DNA of 64,000 nucleotides from Holophaga foetida DSM 6591 (GTDB lineage Bacteria; Acidobacteriota; Holophagae; Holophagales; Holophagaceae), in assembly GCF_000242615.2 (NCBI RefSeq), contig NZ_KI912268.1, forward strand, positions 2,529,123-2,593,122, given 5' to 3'. The notes under the pieces were generated by a model. That model was not told the origin of the DNA. It did no database searches and saw only the letters and a list, made by a program, of their open reading frames with translations. Below, in pieces: positions 45,539 through 54,461 of the stretch. The position numbers were made by a program, and so were the translations under genes. Within the stretch, counting starts at the first letter, position 1. Each line of letters begins with the position of its first letter.

Positions 45539-45864
45539 TGCGCCACGAAGTTCGAATCACCGGGGGCGCTGAAAGCGATCTGGCCGAGATCGTAGCATTC
45601 CTCGCAGGGCGAGAAGGTCCGGACATGGCCGGACAAATGTTGGAGAGGATGCTCGCCATTGCTGAAAGCCTCAGCCAGACGCCAGAGCAGGGCTCTCACC
45701 CGAGAGAGCTGTTGAGCCTCGGTATCCGGGATTTCCGGCAAGTGATTTGCCAACCATACCGGCTGATCTACCGCATCACAGGAAAGCAGGTCTTCCTGCT
45801 TCTGGTGGCGGACGGACGACGGGACTTCCAGAGCCTTCTGGAACGGCGGATCCTGAAGGCTTGA
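45538..45864 (+). CDS. RelE/ParE-family toxin
   Basis: This 108-residue toxin follows the antitoxin with a one-base overlap. The RelE/ParE fold is seen in VRITGGAESDLAEIVAFLAGREG, HPRELLSLGIRDFRQVICQPYRLIYRI and LLVADGRRDFQSLLERRIL. The closing helix Arg and the tyrosine pattern fit the ParE branch, which usually targets gyrase, but RelE-like mRNA cleavage cannot be excluded. Its stop abuts the convergent ATPase gene. Confidence 0.9.
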   Translation: MRHEVRITGGAESDLAEIVAFLAGREGPDMAGQMLERMLAIAESLSQTPEQGSHPRELLSLGIRDFRQVICQPYRLIYRITGKQVFLLLVADGRRDFQSLLERRILKA

Positions 45865-47052
45865 TCAGAGCCCGAATACTGGCCCCAGGGCTTCGAGGTG
45901 ATCCCAGGGACAGATCCGAACGCCATTCCGGACCTGCTGCTGATCCCCCCCGTAAACCAGAATCGGCTCGAATACCTGGCCTGCTGATCCGACCGAAAGA
46001 TTCTCCTTCGCCGTCTGGAGGGGCTTGATCCACGACGCATCGATGGTGCGCCCCGACTTGAACTCGATCAACCGGGTCCGCTCGGGTTCCTGGAGGACAA
46101 GATCCACTTCCAGGCCGGAGACTTCCCGGTAGTGGAAGGCCGAGACCTCGAGCCCCTGGTGGAGGTGCATCTTCATCGCCTCCGAGACGGCCCAGGTCTC
46201 GAAGACTGCGCCCCTCAAGGGGTGGGTTTCGAGCTGTTGAGCATTGCGGATGCCGAGCAGATGGCAGACCAGGCCCGAATCATAGAAATACAGTTTGGGC
46301 GCCTTCACGATCCGCTTGCGCAGGTTGGTGTGCCATGGCCCCAGCCTGAAGCACAGGAAGCTGCTCTCCAGCACCGAAAGCCAGGCCTTCGCCGTGGGTT
46401 GGGAGATGCCCGCGTCCGCCCCGAGCCGGGAGAGATTGAGTTCCTGTCCTGTGCTGCCCGCGCAAAGGCGGAGGAAGGTGTTGAAGCTCAGCAGGTCCCC
46501 GACCTTGAGCACCTGGCGGACATCGCGCTGGACGTAGGTGGCCACATAGTCCCCAAGCCATCGCTCCGGCGAAATCCCCTGGTCATGTATCCGGGGGTAG
46601 GCACCCATGAAGAGCGTGCTGACCAGATCGCTGGGAGCGGAGGGGAAGCGTCTAAGCTCACCCAGACTCGGCGGCAGCAGGTGCAGGATGCTCGTTCGGC
46701 CTGCCAGGGACTGGCTCACCGCATCACTCAACCCGAGATGCTGGGAGCCCGTGAGCACAAAGCGCCCGGGGCTCGGGTCCCGGTCCACCATGTCCTGGAT
46801 ATAACCGAGCAGGGCCGGAGCATGCTGGACCTCGTCCAGGATGACGCCTGCGGGGTACTGGCCCAGGAACCCTCGCGGATCCTCCAGGGCGAAGGTGCGG
46901 GTATCCAGGGGTTCCAGGCTCACGTATGGCTTGTCGGGGAAGGCCGCTTTGCAGAGGGTGGTCTTCCCGGATTGCCGGGGACCGGTAAGGGTCACAACCG
47001 GATAGACCCCAGCCCATCGAAGGAGGGTCGGCTGGAGGTCACGTTGGATCAT
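45865..47052 (-). CDS. AAA ATPase with DUF4143 domain
   Basis: The 395-residue protein has an AAA_14 ATPase domain (Walker A TLTGPRQSGKTT, Walker B GVILDEVQHAP, sensor RFVLTGSQHLGLS) and a C-terminal DUF4143 domain with a PD-(D/E)XK-like core (HYREVSGLEVDLVLQE, RLIEFKSGRTID). The family is very common in variable genome regions; its function is not settled. It is convergent with the TA pair, with no gap. Confidence 0.9.
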   Translation of the reverse strand: MIQRDLQPTLLRWAGVYPVVTLTGPRQSGKTTLCKAAFPDKPYVSLEPLDTRTFALEDPRGFLGQYPAGVILDEVQHAPALLGYIQDMVDRDPSPGRFVLTGSQHLGLSDAVSQSLAGRTSILHLLPPSLGELRRFPSAPSDLVSTLFMGAYPRIHDQGISPERWLGDYVATYVQRDVRQVLKVGDLLSFNTFLRLCAGSTGQELNLSRLGADAGISQPTAKAWLSVLESSFLCFRLGPWHTNLRKRIVKAPKLYFYDSGLVCHLLGIRNAQQLETHPLRGAVFETWAVSEAMKMHLHQGLEVSAFHYREVSGLEVDLVLQEPERTRLIEFKSGRTIDASWIKPLQTAKENLSVGSAGQVFEPILVYGGDQQQVRNGVRICPWDHLEALGPVFGL

Positions 47053-47152
47053 AGGCAGAGTGTACGCTGGAGTTTTACCGATTCAATATTCAATTTTGAA
47101 ATGGTAAACAGGGGCGCAAGAATCCATAAACTCTCCCATGCCTCGCCCCTTC

Positions 47153-47158
47153 TATACT
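47153..47158 (+). promoter_or_regulatory. -10 box (TATACT) placed for leaderless transcription
   Basis: TATACT ends six bases before ATG 47165, so the expected start point coincides with the A of the start codon. No ribosome site precedes the ATG. Confidence 0.4.
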
Positions 47159-47164
47159 TCCATC

Positions 47165-48262
47165 ATGGCAACCCTGGCCCCCGCCCTCCTCACCTCCCTC
47201 CTCCTGGCAGCCCCCGCCAGCGCCTACAACCCGAGGGTGGACCTGGACAACAGCCGCTACCTGAAGGCGCTCTGGGACGCCGAGACCCAGCTCAAGGCCA
47301 ACCCCAACAATGCCCTGGCCTGGGCGGCCAAGTCCCAGGCCCTGTCGGCCATGGTGCGGGTCTGGGAGGCCCGGAACTGCGCGGACAAGGCCCTGGCCCT
47401 CCAACCGGGACTGCCCGACGGTCTCCTGGCCCGGGGCATGGCCCAGGCGGGCGTCGCCATCCAGCAACGGAACCTGAGCAGCCTCAGGGGCGTCAGCAGG
47501 GCCATGGATGACCTGCGGGCCGCAGTGGCATCCGACCCCACCCTGGTCAACGCCTGGATGAGCCTGGGACTGGCCTACCAGCAATTGCCTGGGCTCCTCG
47601 GAGGCTCCACCAGCAAGGCCCTTCAGTGCGCCGAGAGCCTGCGTCGCGTCAACGCTCCCCGGGCCGACCTCCTCCAGGGCACCGTCCTGGCCATGGACGG
47701 GCGCTGGAACGAGGCCCAACCCTATTTCGGCCGGGCCCTGGCCACGGCACCCTGGGATGCCGAGATCGTCTATGGCTACCTTGATGCCCTTGGCACCAAG
47801 GAGACCCGGAAAACCCTGGGCGAAGCCGAACAACGCCGCCGCCTCGCCAGCGAAGCCCGCCGCCTCCTTCCCCCTGTGCGCAACCGCGCCAGAGCCGTAG
47901 AAGCTGTCAGCCTGGCCCTCATGGACGCGAAACAATCCGAGGAGGCCTGGACCATTGCCAAGAATGCCCTTCCCCAAACCGATTCCCCAAGCCTGGTGCG
48001 CCTCCACCTCGGCAAGATCGCCGCCAAAACCCGCCTCCACCAACAGGAAGGCCTCGCCAACCTTGACCAAGTCCTCCGCGAACCCCTCGAAGGCGGCACC
48101 GGTGGCTACGCCACCGCCTGGTGGCGCAAAGGCCAGATCCTCAAGGACCTGGGCAGGATCGATGAGGCCAAGGCCGCGGCGGATAAAGCCTTGAAGATCG
48201 ATGCAGGGCATCGCGGGGCGAAGGCACTTGCAGAAGAAATCACAGGGCTCCAGCGCCATTAA
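47165..48262 (+). CDS. Exported TPR-repeat protein
   Basis: The product of about 365 residues is best started at ATG 47165, giving MATLAPALLTSLLLAAPASA as a clean signal peptide; the frame from 47138 would run through the -10 box. TPR-like repeats cover the rest (AETQLKANPNNALAWAAKSQAL, MSLGLAYQQLPGLLGG, GYATAWWRKGQILKDLGRIDEAKAAADKAL). It is similar to periplasmic TRAP-T-associated or YfgC-type TPR scaffolds. No partner is obvious; the glycan cluster starts 88 bases downstream. Confidence 0.75.
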   Translation: MATLAPALLTSLLLAAPASAYNPRVDLDNSRYLKALWDAETQLKANPNNALAWAAKSQALSAMVRVWEARNCADKALALQPGLPDGLLARGMAQAGVAIQQRNLSSLRGVSRAMDDLRAAVASDPTLVNAWMSLGLAYQQLPGLLGGSTSKALQCAESLRRVNAPRADLLQGTVLAMDGRWNEAQPYFGRALATAPWDAEIVYGYLDALGTKETRKTLGEAEQRRRLASEARRLLPPVRNRARAVEAVSLALMDAKQSEEAWTIAKNALPQTDSPSLVRLHLGKIAAKTRLHQQEGLANLDQVLREPLEGGTGGYATAWWRKGQILKDLGRIDEAKAAADKALKIDAGHRGAKALAEEITGLQRH

Positions 48263-48279
48263 TAACCAGCCCGCGGGGT

Positions 48280-48296
48280 TTGGCGCGGGAATTGCT
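48280..48296 (+). promoter_or_regulatory. Sigma-54 (-24/-12) promoter for the glycan cluster
   Basis: TTGGCGCGGGAATTGCT matches the consensus TTGGCACGNNNNTTGCW except for one G in the -24 box. GG at 48282-48283 and GC at 48294-48295 are ten bases apart, as RpoN needs. The first gene begins about 55 bases downstream. Confidence 0.65.
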
Positions 48297-48350
48297 GCCA
48301 GACTTAGTTGGAAAAATACACATGCCTAAATCAACCGGGGGAACAATTTC

Positions 48351-50063
48351 GTGGCGATGATTCATCTGGAGGCACCCAAAAGGCAAAACAACTGGCCGGT
48401 GTGGGTCGCCCTGACCACCCTTGTCGTGTTGGTAGGCTTCTCTTGTTACCTGTCAGTCAACCGCATCTACCAGGTTGACGAAGCACAGAACATCTTCATG
48501 GCCACGGTTGTTGGACGCGGTCAAGCATCGGCTTATTTCACTACGGCTGCCCTCTGGCTTCTAGGCCCGCTGGCATGGCTTGGCAGAACCTCCGCAAGTT
48601 CAACGGACTTGTTTTATTGGAACCGGTTGATCTTTCTGGCGATTTTCTGGATCAACACCCTGCTGATGGCCCTCAACACTGGCGTGAAGTGGAAGTCCAA
48701 ACATGGACTATTCGCCCTGCTGGCAGCCGCCACCCTGGCCCCTTTCTGGGACTATGGCATTGAGGTCCGCCACGACAACCTCATCCTGCTGGTGCTTTTA
48801 CTGGTCTGGTGGCTGGGGAGAACCCGTCCAAGGGGTACGACTTCCTATGTCCTGATCGGCGCCCTGATCGGATTCCTGCAGTTTGCTGTCTTCAAAGCCT
48901 TTGTCTACTGGGTTCCCCTATGCGCAGCGCTGATCGCCTTCCCGCACCCAGGACACGGGCGGGGCCGGATGCGCCTAACCTTGGCTTGGTGCATTGGCGT
49001 GTTGGCAGCCGTCGTCCTTTGCGCCGGAGTTTATGCCAGCACTGGGTTATGGGGGGTGTACCTCCAGGGACTTCGCGGCGGGCTGGAGGCTTCCGGTGGC
49101 GGTTCCAGATTTGGTCCTTGGATGGCCCTTTCAAGGCTCTTCATCCAGGCCCCTCTGGTCACAGCATTGGCGCTTGCCGCTCTGGTCTGTCTCGGTCTTG
49201 ACCTGCGTACCCACCGCAGACAGGCTCTGAACTGGGACGGCCTTGCACCCGAAGGTTTGCTCTTGATGGGTTCCCTTGCAGCCCTGTGCATCAACCCAAC
49301 CCCCTTTCCATACAACCTCATCAATGTCGTGCCATTCGCATTCCTCCTGGCATGCCGCCTCTTGGCCAAACGTGGCTTGCGTATGCTTATGCGGACCAGA
49401 CTCTTGGCCGTTTTCGCCAGCATGGTGCTCGTCACGCATGCGGCACCATTCATCACCAACACATGGCGTCACCTGGAAAAAGACAATGAGCGCCAGCAGA
49501 GCCTGATGAACCTAGCGGAGTTCCTGACCGATCCTATGCGCGACCCCGTCTATGACGCTGTCGGAATGGTTCCAACCCGTACAACCATCCATTACCGCTG
49601 GTACCTTCACAGCTTGAACATCCACATGTTCCTGGATGACAGGAGGCAGAGTGTTTCTGAAATGCTTCGATTGCACCCTGCGACAGTCCTGATTCCCAAT
49701 TACCGAACAGACTGGCTATCCAAAGAAGACTGGGCGTTCATTGCATCCCGTTACGTTCCTTTGGCAGATGACTTCTGGATCCTAGGCCAGGTCCTCCCTG
49801 CAGGAGGGTCAGCATTTGAGGTCGTCCATCCCGGGCGCTACCAGATCATGGGTGCAACCCAGAAGGCTATGGCCGCCCTCCAGGGGGGTCACCTTGACGG
49901 ACAAGAGATAAGCTCCAGCATCGTCTACCTGAATGCCGGTCCTCATCAACTCACTGCTCCGTCTCAAATCCGACCGGCATTCTTCTGGGTGGGCCCCAAA
50001 GCAATCCAGCTCCCCTCCCTTCCACAAAGCCACCACCTGCAGCTTTTCACCAATTGGTACTAG
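48351..50063 (+). CDS. Polytopic GT39/PMT-like glycosyltransferase
   Basis: A 570-residue membrane protein starts at GTG 48351, behind GGGGAA. It has about ten or eleven membrane helices in residues 15-380, with the first loop Asp-Glu (NRIYQVDEAQNIFMA) characteristic of GT-C enzymes such as dolichyl-phosphate-mannose transferases, then a soluble periplasmic C-terminal domain (about 390-570). It should add a sugar from a polyprenyl-phosphate donor to a surface glycan or protein. It is first in the cluster and has a sigma-54 promoter. Confidence 0.75.
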   Translation: MAMIHLEAPKRQNNWPVWVALTTLVVLVGFSCYLSVNRIYQVDEAQNIFMATVVGRGQASAYFTTAALWLLGPLAWLGRTSASSTDLFYWNRLIFLAIFWINTLLMALNTGVKWKSKHGLFALLAAATLAPFWDYGIEVRHDNLILLVLLLVWWLGRTRPRGTTSYVLIGALIGFLQFAVFKAFVYWVPLCAALIAFPHPGHGRGRMRLTLAWCIGVLAAVVLCAGVYASTGLWGVYLQGLRGGLEASGGGSRFGPWMALSRLFIQAPLVTALALAALVCLGLDLRTHRRQALNWDGLAPEGLLLMGSLAALCINPTPFPYNLINVVPFAFLLACRLLAKRGLRMLMRTRLLAVFASMVLVTHAAPFITNTWRHLEKDNERQQSLMNLAEFLTDPMRDPVYDAVGMVPTRTTIHYRWYLHSLNIHMFLDDRRQSVSEMLRLHPATVLIPNYRTDWLSKEDWAFIASRYVPLADDFWILGQVLPAGGSAFEVVHPGRYQIMGATQKAMAALQGGHLDGQEISSSIVYLNAGPHQLTAPSQIRPAFFWVGPKAIQLPSLPQSHHLQLFTNWY

Positions 50064-50071
50064 GGGAGCCG

Positions 50072-50941
50072 GTGCAAGCATCCGGATCAAACCGCCCCCC
50101 TGAATACGAGCCTCCCACGGCTCCCCTGGTCAGCGTTTGCCTGCCGGTGTTCAATGGCGAACGCTTTCTGGAGAAAGCTGTCGATTCGGTGTTGAGGCAA
50201 ACGTACCCCCACTTTGAACTCCTGATATTTGACGATCGATCCACAGACAATAGCCTGACGATCCTCCAAGGAATCCACGACTCCCGCATCCGCATCCATT
50301 GCAATGCGCGGAACCTCGGGGCAGAGGCCAACTGGAACCAGGCCGTCGGAGCTGCCCATGGGGAATATGTGAAGCTGTTCCATCAGGACGACTTGCTGGC
50401 ACCAGATTGTCTCAAGGAACAGGTGGCAGCCCTGGAAGGGCATCCGAATGCCGTCCTCGCGTTCTGTGATCGTACAATTATCCGCCCCGATGGTTCGAAG
50501 CTAATGAGCCGCTCTGCGCCCTGGGGCACACAAGAAATCGATGCGCTTGAAGCTCTTCTAGCATGTTTGCGCGCAGGTACCAACCTTATCGGAGAGCCAA
50601 GTGCGGTCCTCTTCCGGCGGGGAACCGCATTGACCGCAGGCCCTTTTGATGGCAGTTTGCCTTACCTGATCGACTTGGATTACTGGTTCAGGTTGATGAA
50701 GCATGGAACGGCCTTGCACTTGCCAACCAGCCTGGCCTGCTTTCGCCTCTCATCAAAACAATGGAGCTCCCGAATCATCAAGCAACAAAGCAAGGATTTC
50801 ATCGAGTTTATCGACAGACTCATGGCCTCCAAAACCTTTCCCATAAGCCCTTTTCTGCGGGTCTATGGGGGCTGGGTCGCCCGGATGAATGCCCTGCTGC
50901 GCACCTTGGTCTACCGTTTCTTGATTCGAGGACATGATTGA
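50072..50941 (+). CDS. GT2-family glycosyltransferase
   Basis: The 289-residue enzyme starts best at GTG 50072 behind GGGGAG, inside the 3' end of the previous gene. The GT-A fold motifs are present: VSVCLPVFNGERFLEKAVDSVLRQTYP, LLIFDDRSTDNS, and the DXD-type HQDDLLAPD. It uses a nucleotide-sugar donor at the cytoplasmic face. The stop overlaps the gtrA start. Confidence 0.88.
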   Translation: MQASGSNRPPEYEPPTAPLVSVCLPVFNGERFLEKAVDSVLRQTYPHFELLIFDDRSTDNSLTILQGIHDSRIRIHCNARNLGAEANWNQAVGAAHGEYVKLFHQDDLLAPDCLKEQVAALEGHPNAVLAFCDRTIIRPDGSKLMSRSAPWGTQEIDALEALLACLRAGTNLIGEPSAVLFRRGTALTAGPFDGSLPYLIDLDYWFRLMKHGTALHLPTSLACFRLSSKQWSSRIIKQQSKDFIEFIDRLMASKTFPISPFLRVYGGWVARMNALLRTLVYRFLIRGHD

Positions 50942-51309
50942 GAAAACTATTATTCCAATTGGCCAATTTTGCATTTGTCGGTGTAATAAATACCTGTACA
51001 TCCTTTATTGTTTTTACCATTTTTATTCACTTTGGGATTAAATACACTTGGGCCACCCTTTCGGGTGGGTTGGCTGGAGTCCTTTTAGGATACACCTTGA
51101 CTAGAAGACTCGTATTCTCTTATAAAAATCATAACAAATTCTTCCCATTCATCAGCCTATTCGCCCTATTGTGCGCTTTAAATATTTATTTACAAAAACT
51201 AATGCATCCATTCATGAATAGCTATCTAGCAGGCGCAATGGCAACGGCAATCTGTTTCCCCGTTTCTTTTTTGATTAATAAGTATTTTATCTTTAAAGTG
51301 GGACAATAA
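50938..51309 (+). CDS. GtrA-family flippase-like membrane protein
   Basis: The 123-residue product has four membrane helices (FANFAFVGVINTCTSFIVF, WATLSGGLAGVLLGYTLTR, FISLFALLCALNIYL and AGAMATAICFPVSFLINKYFIF) and the GtrA ending NKYFIFK. It starts at TTG 50938, overlapping the GT2 stop. GtrA proteins move polyprenyl-linked sugars across the membrane for O-antigen glucosylation. The gene is much more AT-rich than those before it. Confidence 0.88.
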   Translation: MRKLLFQLANFAFVGVINTCTSFIVFTIFIHFGIKYTWATLSGGLAGVLLGYTLTRRLVFSYKNHNKFFPFISLFALLCALNIYLQKLMHPFMNSYLAGAMATAICFPVSFLINKYFIFKVGQ

Positions 51310-51357
51310 GTGCATTGACAGCCATTGCACCGCATAACTGATAACAACCGGGACAGG

Positions 51358-52089
51358 TTACATTCGGATCCTAACCACATACCCAAATGACAGTAATGGG
51401 AACATTTTTTCTAACAAACGGATACAACCTTGGACAATTATCGCGGATACCAGCAAAAGCCCTTTCGATTTAAAAATCATCTCAGTTGCATAAAAGCGGT
51501 AGGGCACAATTTCAAATTCCTCAAACCCGGCTTGTCGACATAGTGTAGCCAGAATCTTTAGGGTAAAAATATGAAGGTGATCCTTGTGCTGAGACTCGCG
51601 CTTGATTAATGCAAGAAGTGTATTTGCAATAGAGATGCCATTGGGTGTCGAAAAAACAAATTCCCTATTGGGGTACCGCTCTCTCACTAGCCTAAGAAAT
51701 AATAAAGGGTTTTCTAGATGCTCTATAAGTTCACCAGCGATAACAATATCAACGCGTAATTCCTCTAGCTGAGGTAACATAAGGTGTTCACTGTCCCCCC
51801 TATAAATAATAGAATTATCAGCGGTCCTTATACCTTCGACTGGAATCTTATCCGAGTTATCGACCCCAATTACGCGCTTTGCCACTGAGGCAATCCGTCC
51901 ATGCAACCAGTGCCTAGTTTCTTTTTTAAAAAGTGCCGTCTCATCTAGGCATCCAATATCTAAGACGGTCTTATCTTTACAGAGTCCCGAAATAAAACTC
52001 AGTCGGTCAACCGGTCCTGAAATCTCTAACTTTTCTAGCGCTTCATACTTTAGTTTTGGAAAAGGTCGCTTTTTATTTAGATATATCAT
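51358..52089 (-). CDS. SAM-dependent methyltransferase (AT-rich, probably transferred)
   Basis: This 243-residue class I methyltransferase has motif I TVLDIGCLDETALF, a post-I Asp in IGVDNSD, and DIVIAGELIEHLENPLLFL, where the E-H pair is typical of UbiE/Methyltransf_11-type enzymes, then REFVFSTPNGIS. It is about 40% GC by eye, against about 60-65% around it, and points against the cluster. It may methylate a glycan or lipid intermediate. Confidence 0.85.
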   Translation of the reverse strand: MIYLNKKRPFPKLKYEALEKLEISGPVDRLSFISGLCKDKTVLDIGCLDETALFKKETRHWLHGRIASVAKRVIGVDNSDKIPVEGIRTADNSIIYRGDSEHLMLPQLEELRVDIVIAGELIEHLENPLLFLRLVRERYPNREFVFSTPNGISIANTLLALIKRESQHKDHLHIFTLKILATLCRQAGFEEFEIVPYRFYATEMIFKSKGLLLVSAIIVQGCIRLLEKMFPLLSFGYVVRIRM

Positions 52090-52226
52090 ACCCCATTCCC
52101 CCTATCCTAACCATGCCCTTCATTATTCCCTAGTCGTGTCCATTCTACAAACTGCGAGAAGGAGCTACCCATGAGGTCTGGCATACTTAGGATCAGATGC
52201 CAGCTGGCCCCCTCACCGGAGACACT

Positions 52227-53444
52227 ATGAGCAGACCATTTGATATTTGTGTCATCGGCGGCGGGGGCCATGTGGGACTGCCATTGGCAGTGGCCTTCGC
52301 AGACCAGGGACTCCGGGTCGTGATTTATGACATCAACCAAGCTGTCCTGGACCTCATCAACACTGGGAAGATGCCCTTCCTGGAGGAGGGTTGCGAGCCA
52401 ATCCTCCGCAATGTCATCGGCAAGACACTCTTTACGGGATCATCTCCCGACTTGGTCGCCCAGGCCAAATATGTGGTGGTACTTATCGGAACCCCCGTGG
52501 ACGAACACTTGAATCCGACCTTTGGGCAGATGCATAAATGCCTCGAAGACATCCAGCAATATCTGGACAACGATCAGATCGTTGTGCTCCGCAGTACGGT
52601 GGCGCCAGGCGTAACCAGAAAAGTCGATACGCTGCTCAAGAAAAGACACCCTGGGATTCGCGTAACCTTCTGTCCAGAGCGCATCCTGGAAGGCAAGGCG
52701 ATGGAAGAACTCCAGAACCTGCCTCAGATTGTTTCGGGTTTTGATCGGGATGCGGTCGTTGAGGTGTCTGACCTTTTCAGAAAGTTGACCCCGGAAATCA
52801 TCGTCATTTCTCCGGATGAGGCAGAACTGGCTAAACTATTCACAAACAGCTGGAGATATATTCAATTTGCAACTGCCAACCAATTCTATATGATTGCGGA
52901 AGAATTGGGACTGGATTTTTACAATATCTATGATGCAATGACCCGTAATTACCCTCGCACCAAGGGTTTCCCTAGACCAGGTTTTGCCGCTGGTCCGTGC
53001 CTTTTCAAAGACACAATGCAATTGTCTGCGTCATCTGAATATCGTTTTTTCCTAGGACATAGCGCAATGCTTGTTAATGAGGGCTTACCAGACTTCATTA
53101 TCAAGTTGGCAAAACGCGAAAGGGATCTCGCGGGGCTCACAGTCGGAATTCTCGGCATGGCTTTCAAGGCCGAAAGCGATGATGGTCGAGAATCCCTCTC
53201 CTTCAAACTCAGAAAGCTGCTTCAGATAGAGGCCGACGAAGTACTGTGCACCGATGAGTATATCCAGCGACCCGACTTCCTTCCCGTGGAGGAAGTCATC
53301 CGACGAAGCGATATCCTTTTCATTGGCGCACCCCACCATCGTTATCGCCATTTAAGCTTTGGGGACAAACCTGTCATGGACGTATGGAACATGCTCAAAA
53401 AGCAGGGTCTTGATTCATCTATCAGTGGGGAGGCTGGGCTATGA
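52227..53444 (+). CDS. UDP-glucose/GDP-mannose dehydrogenase-family enzyme
   Basis: The 405-residue enzyme starts at ATG 52227 behind CCGGAG. It has the NAD-binding motif CVIGGGGHVGLPLAVAFADQG, TVAPGVTRKVDTLL, the helix SPDEAELAKLFTNSWRYIQFATANQF and the catalytic Cys in GFAAGPCLFKDT. The usual GGHCIPVDP form is changed to GPCLFKDT, which marks a divergent branch. It oxidises a nucleotide sugar to a uronic acid. The stop overlaps the next gene as ATGA. Confidence 0.88.
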   Translation: MSRPFDICVIGGGGHVGLPLAVAFADQGLRVVIYDINQAVLDLINTGKMPFLEEGCEPILRNVIGKTLFTGSSPDLVAQAKYVVVLIGTPVDEHLNPTFGQMHKCLEDIQQYLDNDQIVVLRSTVAPGVTRKVDTLLKKRHPGIRVTFCPERILEGKAMEELQNLPQIVSGFDRDAVVEVSDLFRKLTPEIIVISPDEAELAKLFTNSWRYIQFATANQFYMIAEELGLDFYNIYDAMTRNYPRTKGFPRPGFAAGPCLFKDTMQLSASSEYRFFLGHSAMLVNEGLPDFIIKLAKRERDLAGLTVGILGMAFKAESDDGRESLSFKLRKLLQIEADEVLCTDEYIQRPDFLPVEEVIRRSDILFIGAPHHRYRHLSFGDKPVMDVWNMLKKQGLDSSISGEAGL

Positions 53445-54460
53445 AGATCCTTGTAACGGGGGCAAAGGGATTTATCGCTGGCTATCTCATCGAGGACCTT
53501 TTAGCCCACGGCTGGGAGGTCATAGGCCTTGATAACTTATCCAAATATGGAGACGTCACCAAAAGCTATGACGCCCATCCTCGATACACCTTTGTCAAAG
53601 GGGATGCGAAGGACCTCCCTTTGATGGAGGACTGCCTAGCTGATTGCGATCACTTTGTGGCGGGGGCCGCCATGATTGGCGGAATCACCTATTTCCATGA
53701 GTTTGCCTTTGATCTCCTGGCGGAGAACGAACGCATCACCGCCACGTCCTTCGAGGCGGCGATTCGGGCCTTTCGCCGGGGGAAACTCCAGAAGATCACC
53801 GTGGTCTCGTCATCCATGGTCTTTGAGAGTGCCACCTCATTCCCAAGCCGCGAGGGCGACCAGTTCCTCTGCCCTCCGCCTCTCTCGACCTACGGCTTCC
53901 AGAAGCTCGCGACCGAGTATTTTGCAAAGGGGGCACGGGAACAGTATGGGCTCCCCTACACCATCGTGCGTCCTTTCAATTGCATTGGCACCGGTGAGAA
54001 ACGAGCGATCGTAGACCGTGAAGTCATGTCTGGCAACATCTCCCTGGCCATGAGCCATGTCGTACCAGACTTGGTTCAAAAGATCGCCAGAGGTCAGGAC
54101 CCCCTGCACATCCTTGGCGACGGCAGTCAGATCCGCCATTACACCTACGGAGGCGATCTCGCCTCAGGCATCCGCCTTAGTGTCGAAAACCCGCAGGCCA
54201 CCGGGGAAGACTTCAATCTTTCGACCTCCGTGTCCACCACCGTCCTGGACCTGGCAGCAACCATCTGGAAGCGAATGCGTCCGGACAAGCCATTTTCCTA
54301 CATCAGTGATCAGCCTTTCCGCTATGACGTGGCCTGTCGGGTGCCAGAGGTTTCCAAAGCACGGGAAATCCTCGGTTTTGAGGCCAAAACAACCCTAGAG
54401 ACCGCATTGGACGAAATTGTGCCTTGGATCCAAGAGCAGATCCGGTTGGGTGGTATCTGA
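53441..54460 (+). CDS. NAD-dependent epimerase/dehydratase (extended SDR)
   Basis: This 339-residue protein starts at ATG 53441, overlapping the dehydrogenase stop by four bases. It has a GxxGxxx motif (VTGAKGFIAGYL, with Ala for the third Gly), and the active-site Ser/Tyr/Lys in VVSSSMVF and STYGFQKLATEY. It is close to UDP-glucuronate/UDP-hexose epimerases that act after the dehydrogenase next door. The substrate is not determined. Confidence 0.88.
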   Translation: MKILVTGAKGFIAGYLIEDLLAHGWEVIGLDNLSKYGDVTKSYDAHPRYTFVKGDAKDLPLMEDCLADCDHFVAGAAMIGGITYFHEFAFDLLAENERITATSFEAAIRAFRRGKLQKITVVSSSMVFESATSFPSREGDQFLCPPPLSTYGFQKLATEYFAKGAREQYGLPYTIVRPFNCIGTGEKRAIVDREVMSGNISLAMSHVVPDLVQKIARGQDPLHILGDGSQIRHYTYGGDLASGIRLSVENPQATGEDFNLSTSVSTTVLDLAATIWKRMRPDKPFSYISDQPFRYDVACRVPEVSKAREILGFEAKTTLETALDEIVPWIQEQIRLGGI

Positions 54461-54461
54461 A

